64,000 nucleotides of DNA from Mactra quadrangularis (GCA_025267735.1 CM046297.1:14963511-15027510); one strand, 5' to 3'; positions 1-14,571 are shown, counted from the first letter of the stretch. Translations and numbers: made by a program. The notes: generated by a model from the letters alone, not told the origin.

Positions 1-3000
1 GCAGCCGGGGCGGTGATGTTGCTGTAGATGCCCCTGCTACAGCCGGTGTGGTAATGTAGCTGTAGATGCCCCTGCTACAGTGCATGAGGCGATGTTGCTG
101 TAGATGCCCCTGCTACAGCACATAAAATGATGTTGCTGTAGATGCCCCTGCTACAGCGCATGAAGTGATGTTGCTGTAGATGCCCCTGCTACAGTGCATG
201 AAGTGATGTTACTGTAGATGCCCCTGCTACAGTGCATGAGGTGATGTTGCTGTAGATGCCCCTGCTACAGTGCCTGAGGTGATGTTGCTGTAGATGCTCC
301 TGCTACAGCCATGGATGTGATGTTGCTGTAGATGCCCTTGCTACAGTGCATGAGTTGAAGTTACTGTAGATGCCCCTGCTACAGTGCATGAGGTGATGTA
401 GCCGTAGATGCCCCTGCTATGGTCAGTATGGAGATGTTACTGTAGATGCCCCTGCTACAGTGCATGAGGTGATGTTGCTGTAGATGCCCCTGCTACACTG
501 CATGAGGTGATGTTGCTGTAGATGCCCCTGCAACAGCGCATGAGGTTATGTTGCTGTAGATGCCCCTGCTACAGTGCATGAGGTGATGTTGCTGTAGATG
601 CCCCTGCTACAGTGCATGAGGCTATGTTGCTGTAGATGCCCCTGCTACAGTGCATGAGGTGATGTTGCTGTAGATGCCCCTGCTACAGTGCATGAGGCAA
701 CATTGCTGTAGATGCCCCTGCTACAGTGCATGAGGTGATGTTGGTGTAGATGCCCCTGCTACAGTGCATGAGGCTATGTTGCTGTAGATGCCCCTGCTAC
801 AGCGCATGAGGAAATGTTGCTGTAGATGCCCCTGCTACAGTGCATGAAGTGATGTTGCTGTAGATGCCCCTGCTACAGTGCATGAAATAATGTTGCTGTA
901 GATGCCCCTGCTACAGTGCATGAGGCGATGTTACTGTAGATGCCCCTGCTACAGTGCATGAGGGGATGTTGCTGTAGATGCCCCTGCTACAGTGCATGAG
1001 GTGAAGTTACTGTAGATGCCCCTGCTACAATGCATGAGGTGATGTAGCCGTAGATGCCCCTGCTACGGTCAGTAAGGAGATGTTACTGTAGATGCCCCTG
1101 CTACAGTGCATGAGGTGATGTTGCAGTAGATGCCCCTGCTACACTGCATGAGGTGATGTTGCTGTAGATGCCCCTGCTACAGTGCATGAAATAATGTTAC
1201 TGTAGATGCCCCTGCTACAGTGCATGAGGCGATGTTGCTGTAGATGCCCCTGCTACAGTGCATCAGGCGATGTTACTGTAGATGCCCCTGCTACAGTGCA
1301 TGAGGCCATGTTACTGTAGATGCCCCTGCTACAGCGCATGAGGTGATGTTGCTGTAGATGCCCCTGCTACAGTGCATGAGGTGATGTTGCTGTAGATGCC
1401 CCTGCTACAGTGCATGAGGCTATGTTGCTGTAGATGCCCCTGCTACAGTGCATGAGGTGATGTTGCTGTAGATGCCCCTGCTACAGTGCATGAGGCAACG
1501 TTGCTGTAGATGCCCCTGCTACAGTGCATGAGGTGATGTTGCTATAGATGCCCCTGCTACAGTGCATGAGGCGATGTTGCTGTAGATGCCCCTGCTACAG
1601 CGCATGAGGAAATGTTGCTGTAGATGCCCCTGCTACAGTGATGATGTGATGTTACTGTAGATGCCCCTGTACAGTGCATGAAATAATGTTACTGTAGATG
1701 CCCCTGCTACAGTGCATGAGGCGATGTTGCAGTAGATGCCCCTGCTACAGTGCATGAGGCGATGTTACTGTAGATGCCCCTGCTACAGTGCATGAGGCCA
1801 TGTTACTGTAGATGCCCCTGCTACAGTGCATGAAGTGATGTTGCTGTAGATGCCCCTGCTACAGCGCATGAAGTGATGTTGCTGTAGATGCCCCTGCTAC
1901 AGCGCATGAAGTGATGTTGCTGTAGATGCCCCTGCTACAGTGCATGAAGTGATGTTACTGTTGTTGCCCCTGCTACAGTGCATGAGGTGATGTTGCTGTA
2001 GATGCCCCTGCTACAGTGCCTGAGGTGATGTTGCTGTAGATGCCCCTGCTACAGCCATGGATGTGATGTTGCTGTAGATGCCCCTGCTACAGTGCATGAG
2101 TTGAAGTTACTGTAGATGCCCCTGCTACAGTGCATGAGGTGATGTAGCCGTAGATGCCCCTGCTATGGTCAGTATGGAGATGTTACTGTAGATGCCCCTG
2201 CTACAGTGCATGAGGTGATGTTGCTGTAGATGCCCCTGCTACACTGCATGAGGTGATGTTGCTGTAGATGCCCCTGCAACAGCGCATGAGGTTATGTTGC
2301 TGTAGATGCCCCTGCTACAGTGCATGTGGTGATGTTGCTGTAGATGCCCCTGCTACAGTGCATGAGGCTATGTTGCTGTAGATGCCCCTGCTACAGTGCA
2401 TGAAGTGATGTTGCTGTAGATGCCCCTGCTACAGTGCATGAGGCTATGTTGCTGTAGATGCCCCTGCTACAGTGCATGAGGTGATGTTGCTGTAGATGCC
2501 CCTGCTACAGTGCATGAGGTGATGTTGCTGTAGATGCCCCTGCTACAGTGCATGAGGCTATGTTGCTGTAGATGCCCTTGCTACAGCGCATGAGGAAATG
2601 TTGCTGTAGATGCCCCTGCTACAGTGATGATGTGATGTTACTGTAGATGCCCCTGTACAGTGCATGAAATAATGTTACTGTAGATGCCCCTGCTACAGTG
2701 CATGAGGCGATGTTGCTGTAGATGCCCCTGCTACAGTGCATGAGGCGATGTTACTATAGATGCCCCTGCTACAGTGCATGAGGCCATGTTACTGTAGATG
2801 CCCCTGCTACAGTGCATGAGGCCATGTTGCTGTAGATGCCCCTGCTACAGTGCATGAGGTGATGTTGCTGTAGATGCCCCTGCTACAGCGCATGAAGTGA
2901 TGTTGCTGTAGATGCCCCTGCTACAGCGCATGAGGTGATGTTGCTGTAGATGCCCCTGCTACAGTGCATGAAATGATGTTGCTGTAGATGCCCCTGCTAC

Positions 3001-6000
3001 AGTGCATGAGGCGATGTTACTGTAGATGCCCCTGCTACAGTGCATGAGGCGATGTTGCTGTAGATGCCCCTGCTACAGTGCATGAGGTGAAGTTACTGTA
3101 GATGCCCCTGCTACAATGCATGAGGTGATGTAGCCGTAGATGCCCCTGCTACGGTCAGTAAGGAGATGTTACTGTAGATGCCCATGCTACGGTGCATGAG
3201 GTGATTTTGCTGTAGATGCCCCTACTACACTGCATGAGGTGATGTTGCTGTAGATGCCCCTGCTACACTGCATGAGGTGATGTTGCTGTAGATGCCCCTG
3301 CTACAGTGCATGAAGTGAAGTTACTGTAGATGCCCCTGCTACAGTGCATGAGGTGATGTTGCTGTAGATGCCCCTGCTACAGCGCATGAAGTGATGTTGC
3401 TTTAGATGCCCCTGCTACAGCGCATGAAGTGATGTTGCTGTAGATGCCCCTGCTACAGTGCATGAGGTGATGTTGCTGTAGATGCCCCTGCTACAGTGCC
3501 TGAGGTGATGTTGCTGTAGATGCCCCTGCTACAGCCATAGATGTGATGTTGCTGTAGATGCCCCTGCTACAGTGCATGAGTTGAAGTTACTGTAGATGCC
3601 CCTGCTACTGTGCATGAGGTGATGTAGCCGTATTTGCCCCTGCTATGGTCAGTATGGAGATGTTACTGTAGATGCCTCTGCTACACTGCATGAGGTGATG
3701 TTGCTGTAGATGCCCCTGCAACAGCGCATGAAGTGATGTTGCTGTAGATGCCCCTGCTACAGTGCATGAGGTGATGTTGCTGTAGATGCCCCTGCTACAG
3801 TGCATGAGGCTATGTTGCTGTAGATGCCCCTGCTACAGTGCATGAGGTGATGTTGCTGTAGATGCCCCTGCTACAGTGCATGAGGCAATGTTGCTGTAGA
3901 TGCCCCTGCTACAGTGCATGAGGTGATGTTGCTGTAGATGCCCCTGCTACAGTGCATGAGGCTATATTGCTGTAGATGCCCCTGCTACAGCGCATGAGGA
4001 AATGTTGCTGTAGATGCCCCTGCTACAGTGATGATGTGATATTACTGTAGATGCCCCTGTACAGTGCATGAAATAATGTTACTGTAGATGCCCCTGCTAC
4101 AGTGCATGAGGCGATGTTGCTGTAGATGCCCCTGCTACAGTGCATGAGGCCATGTTACTGTAGATGCCCCTGCTACAGTGCATGAGGCCATGTTGCTGTA
4201 GATGCCCCTGCTACAGCGCATGAAGTGATGTTGCTGTAGATGCCCCTGCTACAGTGCATGAGGTGATGTTGCTGTAGATGCCCCTGCTACAGTGCATGAG
4301 GCGATGTTGCTGTAGATGCCCCTGCTACAGTGCATGAGACGATGTTGCTGTAGATGCCCCTGCTACAGTGCATGAGTTGAAGTTACTGTAGATGCCCCTG
4401 CTACAGTGCATGAGGTGACAAAGCCGTAGATGCCCCTGCTATGGTCAGTATGGAGATGTTACTGTAGATGCCCCTGCTACAGTGCATGAGGTGATGTTGC
4501 TGTAGATGCCCCTGCTACACTGCATGAGGTGATGTTGCTGTAGATGCCCCTGCAACAGCGCATTAGGTTATGTTGCTGTAGATGCCCCTGCTACAGTGCA
4601 TGAGGTGATGTTGCTGTAGATGCCCCTGCTACAGTGCATGAGGCTATGTTGCTGTAGATGCCCCTGCTACAGTGCATGAGGTGATGTTGCTGTAGATGCC
4701 CCTGCTACAGTGCATGAGGCAACGTTGCTGTAGATGCCCCTGCTACAGTGCATGATGTGATGTTGCTGTAGATGCCCCTGCTACAGTGCATGAGGCTATG
4801 TTGCTGTAGATGCCCCTGCTACAGCGCATGAGGAAATGTTGCTGTAGATGCCCCTGCTACAGTGATGATGTGATGTTACTGTAAATGCTCCTGTACAGTG
4901 CATGAAATAATGTTACTGTAGATGCCCCTGCTACAGTGCATGAGGCGATGTTGCGGTAGATGCCCCTGCTACAGTGCATGAGGCGATGTTACTGTAGATG
5001 CCCCTGCTACAGTGCATGAGACCATGTTACTGTAGATGCCCCTGCTACAGTGCATGAGGCCATGTTGCTGTAGATGCCCCTGCTACAGCGCATGAAGTGA
5101 TGTTGCTGTAGATGCCCCTGCTACAGTGCATGAGGTGATGTTGCTGTAGATGCCCCTGCTACAGTGCATGAGGCGATGTTGCTGTAGATGCCCCTGCTAC
5201 AGTGCATGAAATAATGTTGCTGTAGATGCCCCTGCTACAGTGCATGAGGCGATGTTACTGTAGATGCCCCTGCTACAGTGCATGTGGGGATGTTGCTGTA
5301 GATGCCCCTGCTACAGTGCATGAGGTGAAGTTACTGTAGATGCCCCTGCTACAATGTATGAGGTGATGTAGCCGTAGATGCCCCTGCTACGGTCAGTAAG
5401 GAGATGTTACTGTAGATGCCCCTGCTACAGTGCATGAGGTGATGTTGCAGTAGATGCCCCTGCTACACTGCATGAGGTGATGTTGCTGTAGATGCCCCTG
5501 CTACACTGCATGAGGTGATGTTGCTGTAGATGCCCCTGCTACAGTGCATGAGGTGATGTTGCTGTAGATGCCCCTGCTACAGCGCATGAGGTGATGTTGC
5601 TGTAGATGCCCTGCTACAGTGCATTAGGTGATGTTGCTGTAGATGCCCCTGCTACAGCACATGAGGTGATGTTGCTGTAGATGCCCCTGCTACAGCGCAT
5701 TAGGTGATGTTGCTGTAGATGCCCCTGCTACAGCGCATGAGGTGATGTTGCTGTAGATGCCTCTGCTACAGTGCATGAGGTGATGTTGCTGTAGATGCCC
5801 CTGCTACAGTGCATGAAGTGATGTTGCTGTAGATGCCCCTGCTACAGCGCATGAGGTGATGTTGCTGTAGATGCCCCTGCTACAGTGCATGAAATGATGT
5901 TGCTGTAGATGCCCCTGCTACAGTGCATGAGGCGATGTTACTGTAGATGCCCCTGCTACAGTGCATGAGGCTATGTTGCTGTAGATGCCCCTGCCACAGT

Positions 6001-7343
6001 GCCTGAGGTGATGTTGCTGTAGATGCCCCTGCTACAGCCATGGATGTGATGTTGCTGTAGATGCCCCTGCTACAGTGCATGAGTTGAAGTTTCTGTAGAT
6101 GCCCCTGCTACAGTGCATGAGGTGATGTAGCCGTAGATGCCCCTGCTATGGTCAGTATGGAGATGTTACTGTAGATGCCCCTGCTACAGTGCATGAGGTG
6201 ATGTTGCTGTAGATGCCCCTGCTACACTGCATGAGGTTATGTTGCTGTAGATGCCCCTGCAACAGTGCATGAGGTGATGTTGCTGTAGATGCCCCTGCTA
6301 CAGTGCATGAGGCTATGTTGCTGTAGATGCCCCTGCTACAGTGCATGAGGTGATGTTGCTATAGATGCCCCTGCTACAGTGCATGAGGTGATGTTGCTGT
6401 AGATGCCCCTGCTACAGTGCATGAGGTGATGTTGCTGTAGATGCCCCTGCTACAGTGCATGAGGCTATGTTGCTGTAGATGCCCCTGCTACAGTGCATGA
6501 GGCTATGTTGCTGTAGATGCCCCTGCTACAGTGCATGAGGTGATGTTGCTATAGATGCCCCTGCTACAGTGCATGAGGTGATGTTGCTGTAGATGCCCCT
6601 GCTACAGTGCATGAGGTGATGTTGCTGTAGATGCCCCTGCTACAGTGCATGAGGCGATGTTGCTGTAGATGCCCCTGCTACAGTGCATGAGGCCATGTTA
6701 CTGTAGATGCCCCTGCTACAGTGCATGAGGCCATGTTGCTGTAGATGCCCCTGCTACAGTGCATGAGGCCATGTTGCTGTAGATGCCCCTGCTACAGCGC
6801 ATGAAGTGATGTTGCTGTAGATGCCCCTGCTACAGTGCATGAAATAATGTTAATATAGATGCCCCTGCTACAGTGCATGAGGTGATGTTGCTGTAGATGC
6901 CCCTGCTACAGTGCATGAGGCGATGTTACTGTAGATGCCCCTGCTACAGTGCATGAGGCCATGTTGCTGTAGATGCCCTGCTACAGTGCATGAGGCCATG
7001 TTGCTGTAGATGCCCCTGCTACAGTGCATGAGGTGATGTTGCTGTAGATGCCCCTGCTACAGCCAGTATTGAGATGTTACTGTAGATGCCCCTGCTACAG
7101 TGCATGAGGGGATGTTGCTGTAGATGCCCCTGCTACAGTGCATGAGGCGATGTTGCTGTAGATGCCCCTGCTACAGTGCATGAAGTGATGTTGCTGTAGA
7201 TGCCCCTGCTATAGTGCATGAAATGATGTTGCTGTAGATGCCCCTGCTACAGTGCATGAGGCGATGTTGCTGTAGATGCCCCTGCTACAGTGCATGAAGT
7301 GATGTTGCTGTAGATGCCCCTGCTACAGTGCATGAGGTGATGT

Positions 7344-7770
7344 TGTTGTAGAAGCCCCTGCTACAGCCAGTATGGGGATGTTACTGTAGATGTCCCTGCT
7401 ACAGTGCATGAGGTGAAGTTTCTGTAGATGCCCCTGCTACAGCCCATGATGTGGTGTTGCTGTAAATGCCCCTACTACAGCCTGAGATGTAACGTTGATG
7501 TTGATGCCCCTGCTACAACTAGTAAGGTTCAATCGCAAAAGTCTCAACCAGTTAGCATTTTATCATCTGCCAAGTTGTTTGGATCAGAGAGCAAATGGGT
7601 CCTTTGTTCAACTATCTAAGTGAATTGGCTTGTGATCAATGTGAAACTGTCAATCCCTTTCTGTAGAATTGTGATGTTGAGACTTAAGCTTGAGCCTTTG
7701 TTGCAGCCGGGGCGGTGATGTTGCTGTAGATGCCCCTGCTACAGCCGGTGTGGTAATGTAGCTGTAGATG
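7344..7770. repeat. Cap-spacer-cap cassette (best reference copy)
   Basis: Each spacer is bracketed by the same unusual 38-bp-type units. On the left come TTGTTGTAGAAGCCCC, CCAGTATGGGGATG, GTGAAGTTTCTGTAG, CCCATGATGTGGTG with GTAAATGCCCCTAC, and CCTGAGATGTAACG with GTTGATGTTGATG. On the right come CCGGGGCGGTGATG and CCGGTGTGGTAATGTAG. These cap units occur nowhere else in the array, so cap-spacer-cap behaves as one module of about 425 bp placed between blocks of variable length. Confidence 0.85.
7518..7706. repeat. Array spacer 1 (reference copy, 189 bp)
   Basis: A 189-bp stretch without the 38-bp motif, from ACTAGTAAGG to CCTTTGTTGCAG, followed at once by CCGGGGCGG and the next block. It contains GTTCAACTATCTAAG and GTGAAACTGTCAATCC, both also found in a diverged copy outside the array near 46.3 kb. 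The 63-codon open frame running into it from the array edge is not convincing as a gene: half of it is array sequence, and the outside homologue has stops. It belongs to the left subfamily (AGTAAGG at the start, CCGGGGCGG after the end). Confidence 0.9.
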
Positions 7771-10666
7771 CCCCTGCTACAGTGCATGAGGCGATGTTAC
7801 TGTAGATGCCCCTGCTACAGTGCATGAGGTGATGTTGCTGTAGATGCCCCTGCTACAGCGCATAAAATGATGTTGCTGTAGATGCCCCTGCTACAGCGCA
7901 TGAAGTGATGTTGCTGTAGATGCCCCTGCTACAGTGCATGAAGTGATGTTACTGTAGATGCCCCTGCTACAGTGCATGAGGTGATGTTGCTGTAGATGCC
8001 CCTGCTACAGTGCCTGAGGTGATGTTGCTGTAGATGCTCCTGCTACAGCCATGGATGTGATGTTGCTGTAGATGCCCTTGCTACAGTGCATGAGTTGAAG
8101 TTACTGTAGATGCCCCTGCTACAGTGCATGAGGTGATGTAGCCGTAGATGCCCCTGCTATGGTCAGTATGGAGATGTTACTGTAGATGCCCCTGCTACAG
8201 TGCATGAGGTGATGTTGCTGTAGATGCCCCTGCTACACTGCATGAGGTGATGTTGCTGTAGATGCCCCTGCAACAGCGCATGAGGTTATGTTGCTGTAGA
8301 TGCCCCTGCTACAGTGCATGAGGTGATGTTGCTGTAGATGCCCCTGCTACAGTGCATGAGGCTATGTTGCTGTAGATGCCCCTGCTACAGTGCATGAGGT
8401 GATGTTGCTGTAGATGCCCCTGCTACAGTGCATGAGGCAACGTTGCTGTAGATGCCCCTGCTACAGTGCATGAGGTGATGTTGGTGTAGATGCCCCTGCT
8501 ACAGTGCATGAGGCTATGTTGCTGTAGATGCCCCTGCTACAGCGCATGAGGAAATGTTGCTGTAGATGCCCCTGCTACAGTGCATAAAGTGATGTTGCTG
8601 TAGATGCCCCTGCTACAGTGCATGAAATAATGTTGCTGTAGATGCCCCTGCTACAGTGCATGAGGCGATGTTACTGTAGATGCCCCTGCTACAGTGCATG
8701 AGGGGATGTTGCTGTAGATGCCCCTGCTACAGTGCATGAGGTGAAGTTACTGTAGATGCCCCTGCTACAATGCATGAGGTGATGTAGCCGTAGATGCCCC
8801 TGCTACGGTCAGTAAGGAGATGTTACTGTAGATGCCCCTGCTACAGTGCATGAGGTGATGTTGCAGTAGATGCCCCTGCTACACTGCATGAGGTGATGTT
8901 GCTGTAGATGCCCCTGCTACAGTGCATGAAATAATGTTACTGTAGATGCCCCTGCTACAGTGCATGAGGCGATGTTACTGTAGATGCCCCTGTACAGTGC
9001 ATGAAATAATGTTACTGTAGATGCCCCTGCTACAGTGCATGAGGCGATGTTGCTGTAGATGCCCCTGCTACAGTGCATGAGGCCATGTTACTGTAGATGC
9101 CCCTGCTACAGTGCATGAGGCCATGTTGCTGTAGATGCCCCTGCTACAGCGCATGAAGTGATGTTGCTGTAGATGCCCCTGCTACAGTGCATGAGGTGAT
9201 GTTGCTGTAGATGCCCCTGCTACAGTGCATGAGGCGATGTTGCTGTAGATGCCCCTGCTACAGTGCATGAGTCGATGTTGCAGTGGATGCCCCTGCTACA
9301 CTGCATGAGGTGATGTTGCTGTAGATGCCCCTGCTACAGCGCATGAGGTGATGTTGCTGTAGATGCCCTGCTACAGTGCATGAGGTGATGTTGCTGTAGA
9401 TGCCCCTGCTACAGCGCATGAGGTGATGTTGCTGTAGATGCCCCTGCTACAGCGCATTAGGTGATGTTGCTGTAGATGCCCCTACTACAGCGCATGAGGT
9501 GATGTTGCTGTAGATGCCCGTGCTACAGTGCATAAGGTGATGTTGCTGTAGATGCCCCTGCTACAGTGCATCAGGCTATGTTGCTGTAGATGCCCCTGCT
9601 ACAGTGCATCAGGCAATGTTACTGTAGATGCCCCTGCTACAATGCATGAGGTGATGTAGCCGTAGATGCCCCTGCTACGGTCAGTAAGGAGATGTTACTG
9701 TAGATGCCCCTGCTACAGTGCATGAGGTGATGTTGCAGTAGATGCCCCTGCTACACTGCATGAGGTGATGTTGCTGTAGATGCCCCTGCTACAGTGCATG
9801 AAATAATGTTACTGTAGATGCCCCTGCTACAGTGCATGAGGCGATGTTGCTGTAGATGCCCCTGCTACAGTGCATCAGGCGATGTTACTGTAGATGCCCC
9901 TGCTACAGTGCATGAGGCCATGTTACTGTAGATGCCCCTGCTACAGTGCATGAGGCCATGTTGCTGTAGATGCCCCTGCTACAGCGCATGAAGTGATGTT
10001 GCTGTAGATGCCCCTGCTACAGTGCATGAAATAATGTTAATGTAGATGCCCCTGCTACAGTGCATGAGGCGATGTTACTGTAGATGCCCCTTCTACAGTG
10101 CATGAAGCCATGTTGCTGTAGATGCCCTGCTACAGTGCATGAGGCCATGTTGCTGTAGATGCCCCTGCTACAGTGCATGAGGTGATGTTGCTGTAGATGC
10201 CCCTGCTACAGCCAGTATTGAGATGTTACTGTAGATGCCCCTGCTACAGTGCATGAGGGGATGTTGCTGTAGATGCCCCTGCTACAGTGCATGAGGCGAT
10301 GTTGCTGTAGATGCCCCTGCTACAGTGCATGAAGTGATGTTGCTGTAGATGCCCCTGCTATAGTGCATGAAATGATGTTGCTGTAGATGCCCCTGCTACA
10401 GTGCATGAGGCGATGTTGCTGTAGATGGCCTTGCTACAGTGCATGAAGTGATGTTGCTGTAGATGCCCCTGCTACAGTGCATGAGGTGATGTTGTTGTAG
10501 AAGCCCCTGCTACAGCCAGTATGGGGATGTTACTGTAGATGCCCCTGCTACAGTGCATGAGGTGAAGTTTCTGTAGATGCCCCTGCTACAGCCCATGATG
10601 TGGTGTTGCTGTAAATGCCCCTACTACAGCCTGAGATGTAACGTTGATGTTGATGCCCCTGCTACA

Positions 10667-10855
10667 ACTAGTAAGGTTCAATCGCAAAAGTCTCAACCAG
10701 TTAGCATTTTATCATCTGCCAAGTTGTTTGGATCAGAGAGCAAATGGGTCCTTTGTTCAACTATCTAAGTGAATTGGCTTGTGATCAATGTGAAACTGTC
10801 AATCCCTTTCTGTAGAATTGTGATGTTGAGACTTAAGCTTGAGCCTTTGTTGCAG
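10667..10855. repeat. Array spacer 2
   Basis: Left-subfamily spacer, identical to spacer 1 where compared. The block between spacers 1 and 2 is 2,960 bp. Confidence 0.9.
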
Positions 10856-13800
10856 CCGGGGCGGTGATGTTGCTGTAGATGCCCCTGCTACAGCCGGTGT
10901 GGTAATGTAGCTGTAGATGCCCCTGCTACAGTGCATGAGGCGATGTTACTGTAGATGCCCCTGCTACAGTGCATGAGGTGATGTTGCTGTAGATGCCCCT
11001 GCTACAGCGCATAAAGTGATGTTGCTGTAGATGCCCCTGCTACAGCGCATGAAGTGATGTTGCTGTAGATGCCCCTGCTACAGTGCATGAAGTGATGTTA
11101 CTGTAGATGCCCCTGCTACAGTGCATGAGGTGATGTTGCTGTAGATGCCCCTGCTACAGTGCCTGAGGTGATGTTGCTGTAGATGCTCCTGCTACAGCTA
11201 TGGATGTGATGTTGCTGTAGATGCCCTTGCTACAGTGCATGAGTTGAAGTTACTGTAGATGCCCCTGCTACAGTGCATGAGGTGATGTAGCCGTAGATGC
11301 CCCTGCTATGGTCAGTATGGAGATGTTACTGTAGATGCCCCTGCTACAGTGCATGAGGTGATGTTGCTGTAGATGCCCCTGCTACACTGCATGAGGTGAT
11401 GTTGCTGTAGATGCCCCTGCAACAGCGCATGAGGTTATGTTGCTGTAGATGCCCCTGCTACAGTGCATGATGTGATGTTGCTGTAGATGCCCCTGCTACA
11501 GTGCATGAGGCTATGTTGCTGTAGATGCCCCTGCTACAGTGCATGAGGTGATGTTGCTGTAGATGCCCCTGCTACAGTGCATGAGGCAACGTTGCTGTAG
11601 ATGCCCCTGCTACAGTGCATGAGGTGATGTTGCTGTAGATGCCCCTGCTACAGTGCATGAGGCTATGTTGCTGTAGATGCCCCTGCTACAGCGCATGAGG
11701 AAATGTTGCTGTAGATGCCCCTGCTACAGTGATGATGTGATGTTACTGTAGATGCCCCTGTACAGTGCATGAAATAATGTTACTGTAGATGCCCCTGCTA
11801 CAGTGCATGAGGCGATGTTGCTGTAGATGCCCCTGCTACAGTGCATGAGGCGATGTTACTGTAGATGCCCCTGCTACTGTGCATGAGGCCATGTTACTGT
11901 AGATGCCCCTGCACAGTGCATGAGGCCATGTTGCTGTAGATGCCCCTGCTACAGCGCATGAAGTGATGTTGCTGTAGATGCCCCTGCTACAGTGCATGAG
12001 GTGATGTTGCTGTAGTTGCCCCTGCTACAGTGCATGAGGCGATGTTGCTGTAGATGCCCCTGCTACAGTGCATGAAGTGATGTTGCTGTAGATGCCCCTG
12101 CTACAGTGCATGAAATAATGTTGCTGTAGATGCCCCTGCTACAGTGCATGAAATAATGTTACTGTAGATGCCCCTGCTACAGTGCATGAGGGGATGTTGC
12201 TGTAGATGCCCCTGCTACAGTGCATGAGGTGAAGTTACTGTAGATGCCCCTGCTACAATGCATGAGGTGATGTAGCCGTAGATGCCCCTGCTACGGTCAG
12301 TAAGGAGATGTTACTGTAGATGCCCCTGCTACAGTGCATGAGGTGATGTTGCAGTAGATGCCCCTGCTACAGTGCATGAAGTGATGTTGCTGTAGATGCC
12401 CCTGCTATAGTGCATGAAATGATGTTGCTGTAGATGCCCCTGCTACAGTGCATGAGGCGATGTTGCTGTAGATGCCCCTGCTACAGTGCATGAGGTGATG
12501 TTGTTGTAGAAGCCCCTGCTACAGCTCATGAAGTGATGTTGCTGTAGATGCCCCTGCTACAGTGCATGAAGTGATGTTGCTGTAGATGCCCCTGCTACAG
12601 TGCATGAAGTGATGTTGCTGTAGATGCCCCTGCTACAGCGCATGAGGTGATGTTGCTGTAGATGCCCCTGCTACAATGCAAGAGGCGATGTTACTGTAGA
12701 TGCCCCTGCTACAGTGCATGATGCCATGTTGCTGTAGATGCCCCTGCTACAGTGCATGAGGCCATGTTGCTGTAGATGCCCCTGCTACAGCCATGGATGT
12801 GATGTTGCTGTAGATGCCCCTTCTACAGTGCATGAGTTGAAGTTTCTGTAGATGCCCCTGCTACAGTGCATGAGGTGATGTAGCCGTAGATGCCCCTGCT
12901 ACGGTCAGTAAGGAGATGTTACTGTAGATGCCCCTGCTACAGTGCATGAGTCGATGTTGCAGTAGATGCCCCTGCTACACTGCATGAGGTGATGTTGCTG
13001 TAGATGCCCCTGCTACACTGCATCAGGTGATGTTGCTGTAGATGCCCCTGCTACAGTGCATGAGGTGATGTTGCTGTAGATGCCCCTGCTACAGCGCATG
13101 AGGTGATGTTGCTGTAGATGCCCTGCTACAGTGCATGAGGTGATGTTGCTGTAGATGCCCCTGCTACAGCGCATGAGGTGATGTTGCTGTAGATGCCCCT
13201 GCTACAGCGCATTAGGTGATGTTGCTGTAGATGCCCCTACTACAGCGCATGAGGTGATGTTGCTGTAGATGCCCGTCCTACAGTGCATAAGGTGATGTTG
13301 CTGTAGATGCCCCTGCTACAGTGCATGAGGTGATGTTGCTGTAGATGCCCCTGCTACAGTGCATGAGGCTATGTTGCTGTAGATGCCCCTGCTACAGTGC
13401 ATGAGGAAATGTTGCTGTTGATGCCCCTGCTACAGTGATGATGTGATGTTACTGTAGATGCCCCTGCTACAGTGCATGAAATAATGTTACTGTAGATGCC
13501 CCTGCTACAGTGCATGAGGCGATGTTGCTGTAGATGCCCCTGCTACAGTGCATCAGGCGATGTTACTGTAGATGCCCCTGCTACAGTGCATGAGGCCATG
13601 TTACTGTAGATGCCCCTGCTACAGTGCATGAGGCCATGTTGCTGTAGATGCCCCTGCTACAGCGCATGAAGTAATGTTGCTGTAGATGCCCCTGCTACAG
13701 TGCATGAAATAATGTTAATATAGATGCCCCTGCTACAGTGCATGAGGTGATGTTGCTGTAGATGCCCCTGCTACAGTGCATGAGGCGATGTTACTGTAGA

Positions 13801-14382
13801 TGCCCCTGCTACAGTGCATGAGGCCATGTTGCTGTAGATGCCCTGCTACAGTGCATGAGGCCATGTTGCTGTAGATGCCCCTGCTACAGTGCATGAGGTG
13901 ATGTTGCTGTAGATGCCCCTGCTACAGCCAGTATTGAGATGTTACTGTAGATGCCCCTGCTACAGTGCATGAGGGGATGTTGCTGTAGATGCCCCTGCTA
14001 CAGTGCATGAGGCGATGTTGCTGTAGATGCCCCTGCTACAGTGCATGAAGTGATGTTGCTGTAGATGCCCCTGCTATAGTGCATGAAATGATGTTGCTGT
14101 AGATGCCCCTGCTACAGTGCATGAGGCGATGTTGCTGTAGATGCCCCTGCTACAGTGCATGAAGTGATGTTGCTGTAGATGCCCCTGCTACAGTGCATGA
14201 GGTGATGTTGTTGTAGAAGCCCCTGCTACAGCCAGTATGGGGATGTTACTGTAGATGCCCCTGCTACAGTGCATGAGGTGAATTTTCTGTAGATGCCCCT
14301 GCTACAGCCCATGATGTGGTGTTGCTGTAAATGCCCCTACTACAGCCTGAGATGTAACGTTGATGTTGATGCCCCTGCTACA

Positions 14383-14571
14383 ACTAGTAAGGTTCAATCG
14401 CAAAAGTCTCAACCAGTTAGCATTTTATCATCTGCCAAGTTGTTTGGATCAGAGAGCAAATGGGTCCTTTGTTCAACTATCTAAGTGAATTGGCTTGTGA
14501 TCAATGTGAAACTGTCAATCCCTTTCTGTAGAATTGTGATGTTGAGACTTAAGCTTGAGCCTTTGTTGCAG
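14383..14571. repeat. Array spacer 3
   Basis: Left-subfamily spacer. The preceding block is 3,527 bp. Its upstream cap unit has GTGAATTTTCTG where other copies have GTGAAGTTTCTG, and this variant is also present in the duplicated copy (spacer 7). Confidence 0.9.

Noticed and set aside
7690..7710. Splice acceptor at the spacer end (CCTTTGTTGCAG)
   Set aside because: Looks like an acceptor and recurs 11 times, but no open reading frame or exon follows in the array, so it is more likely chance.
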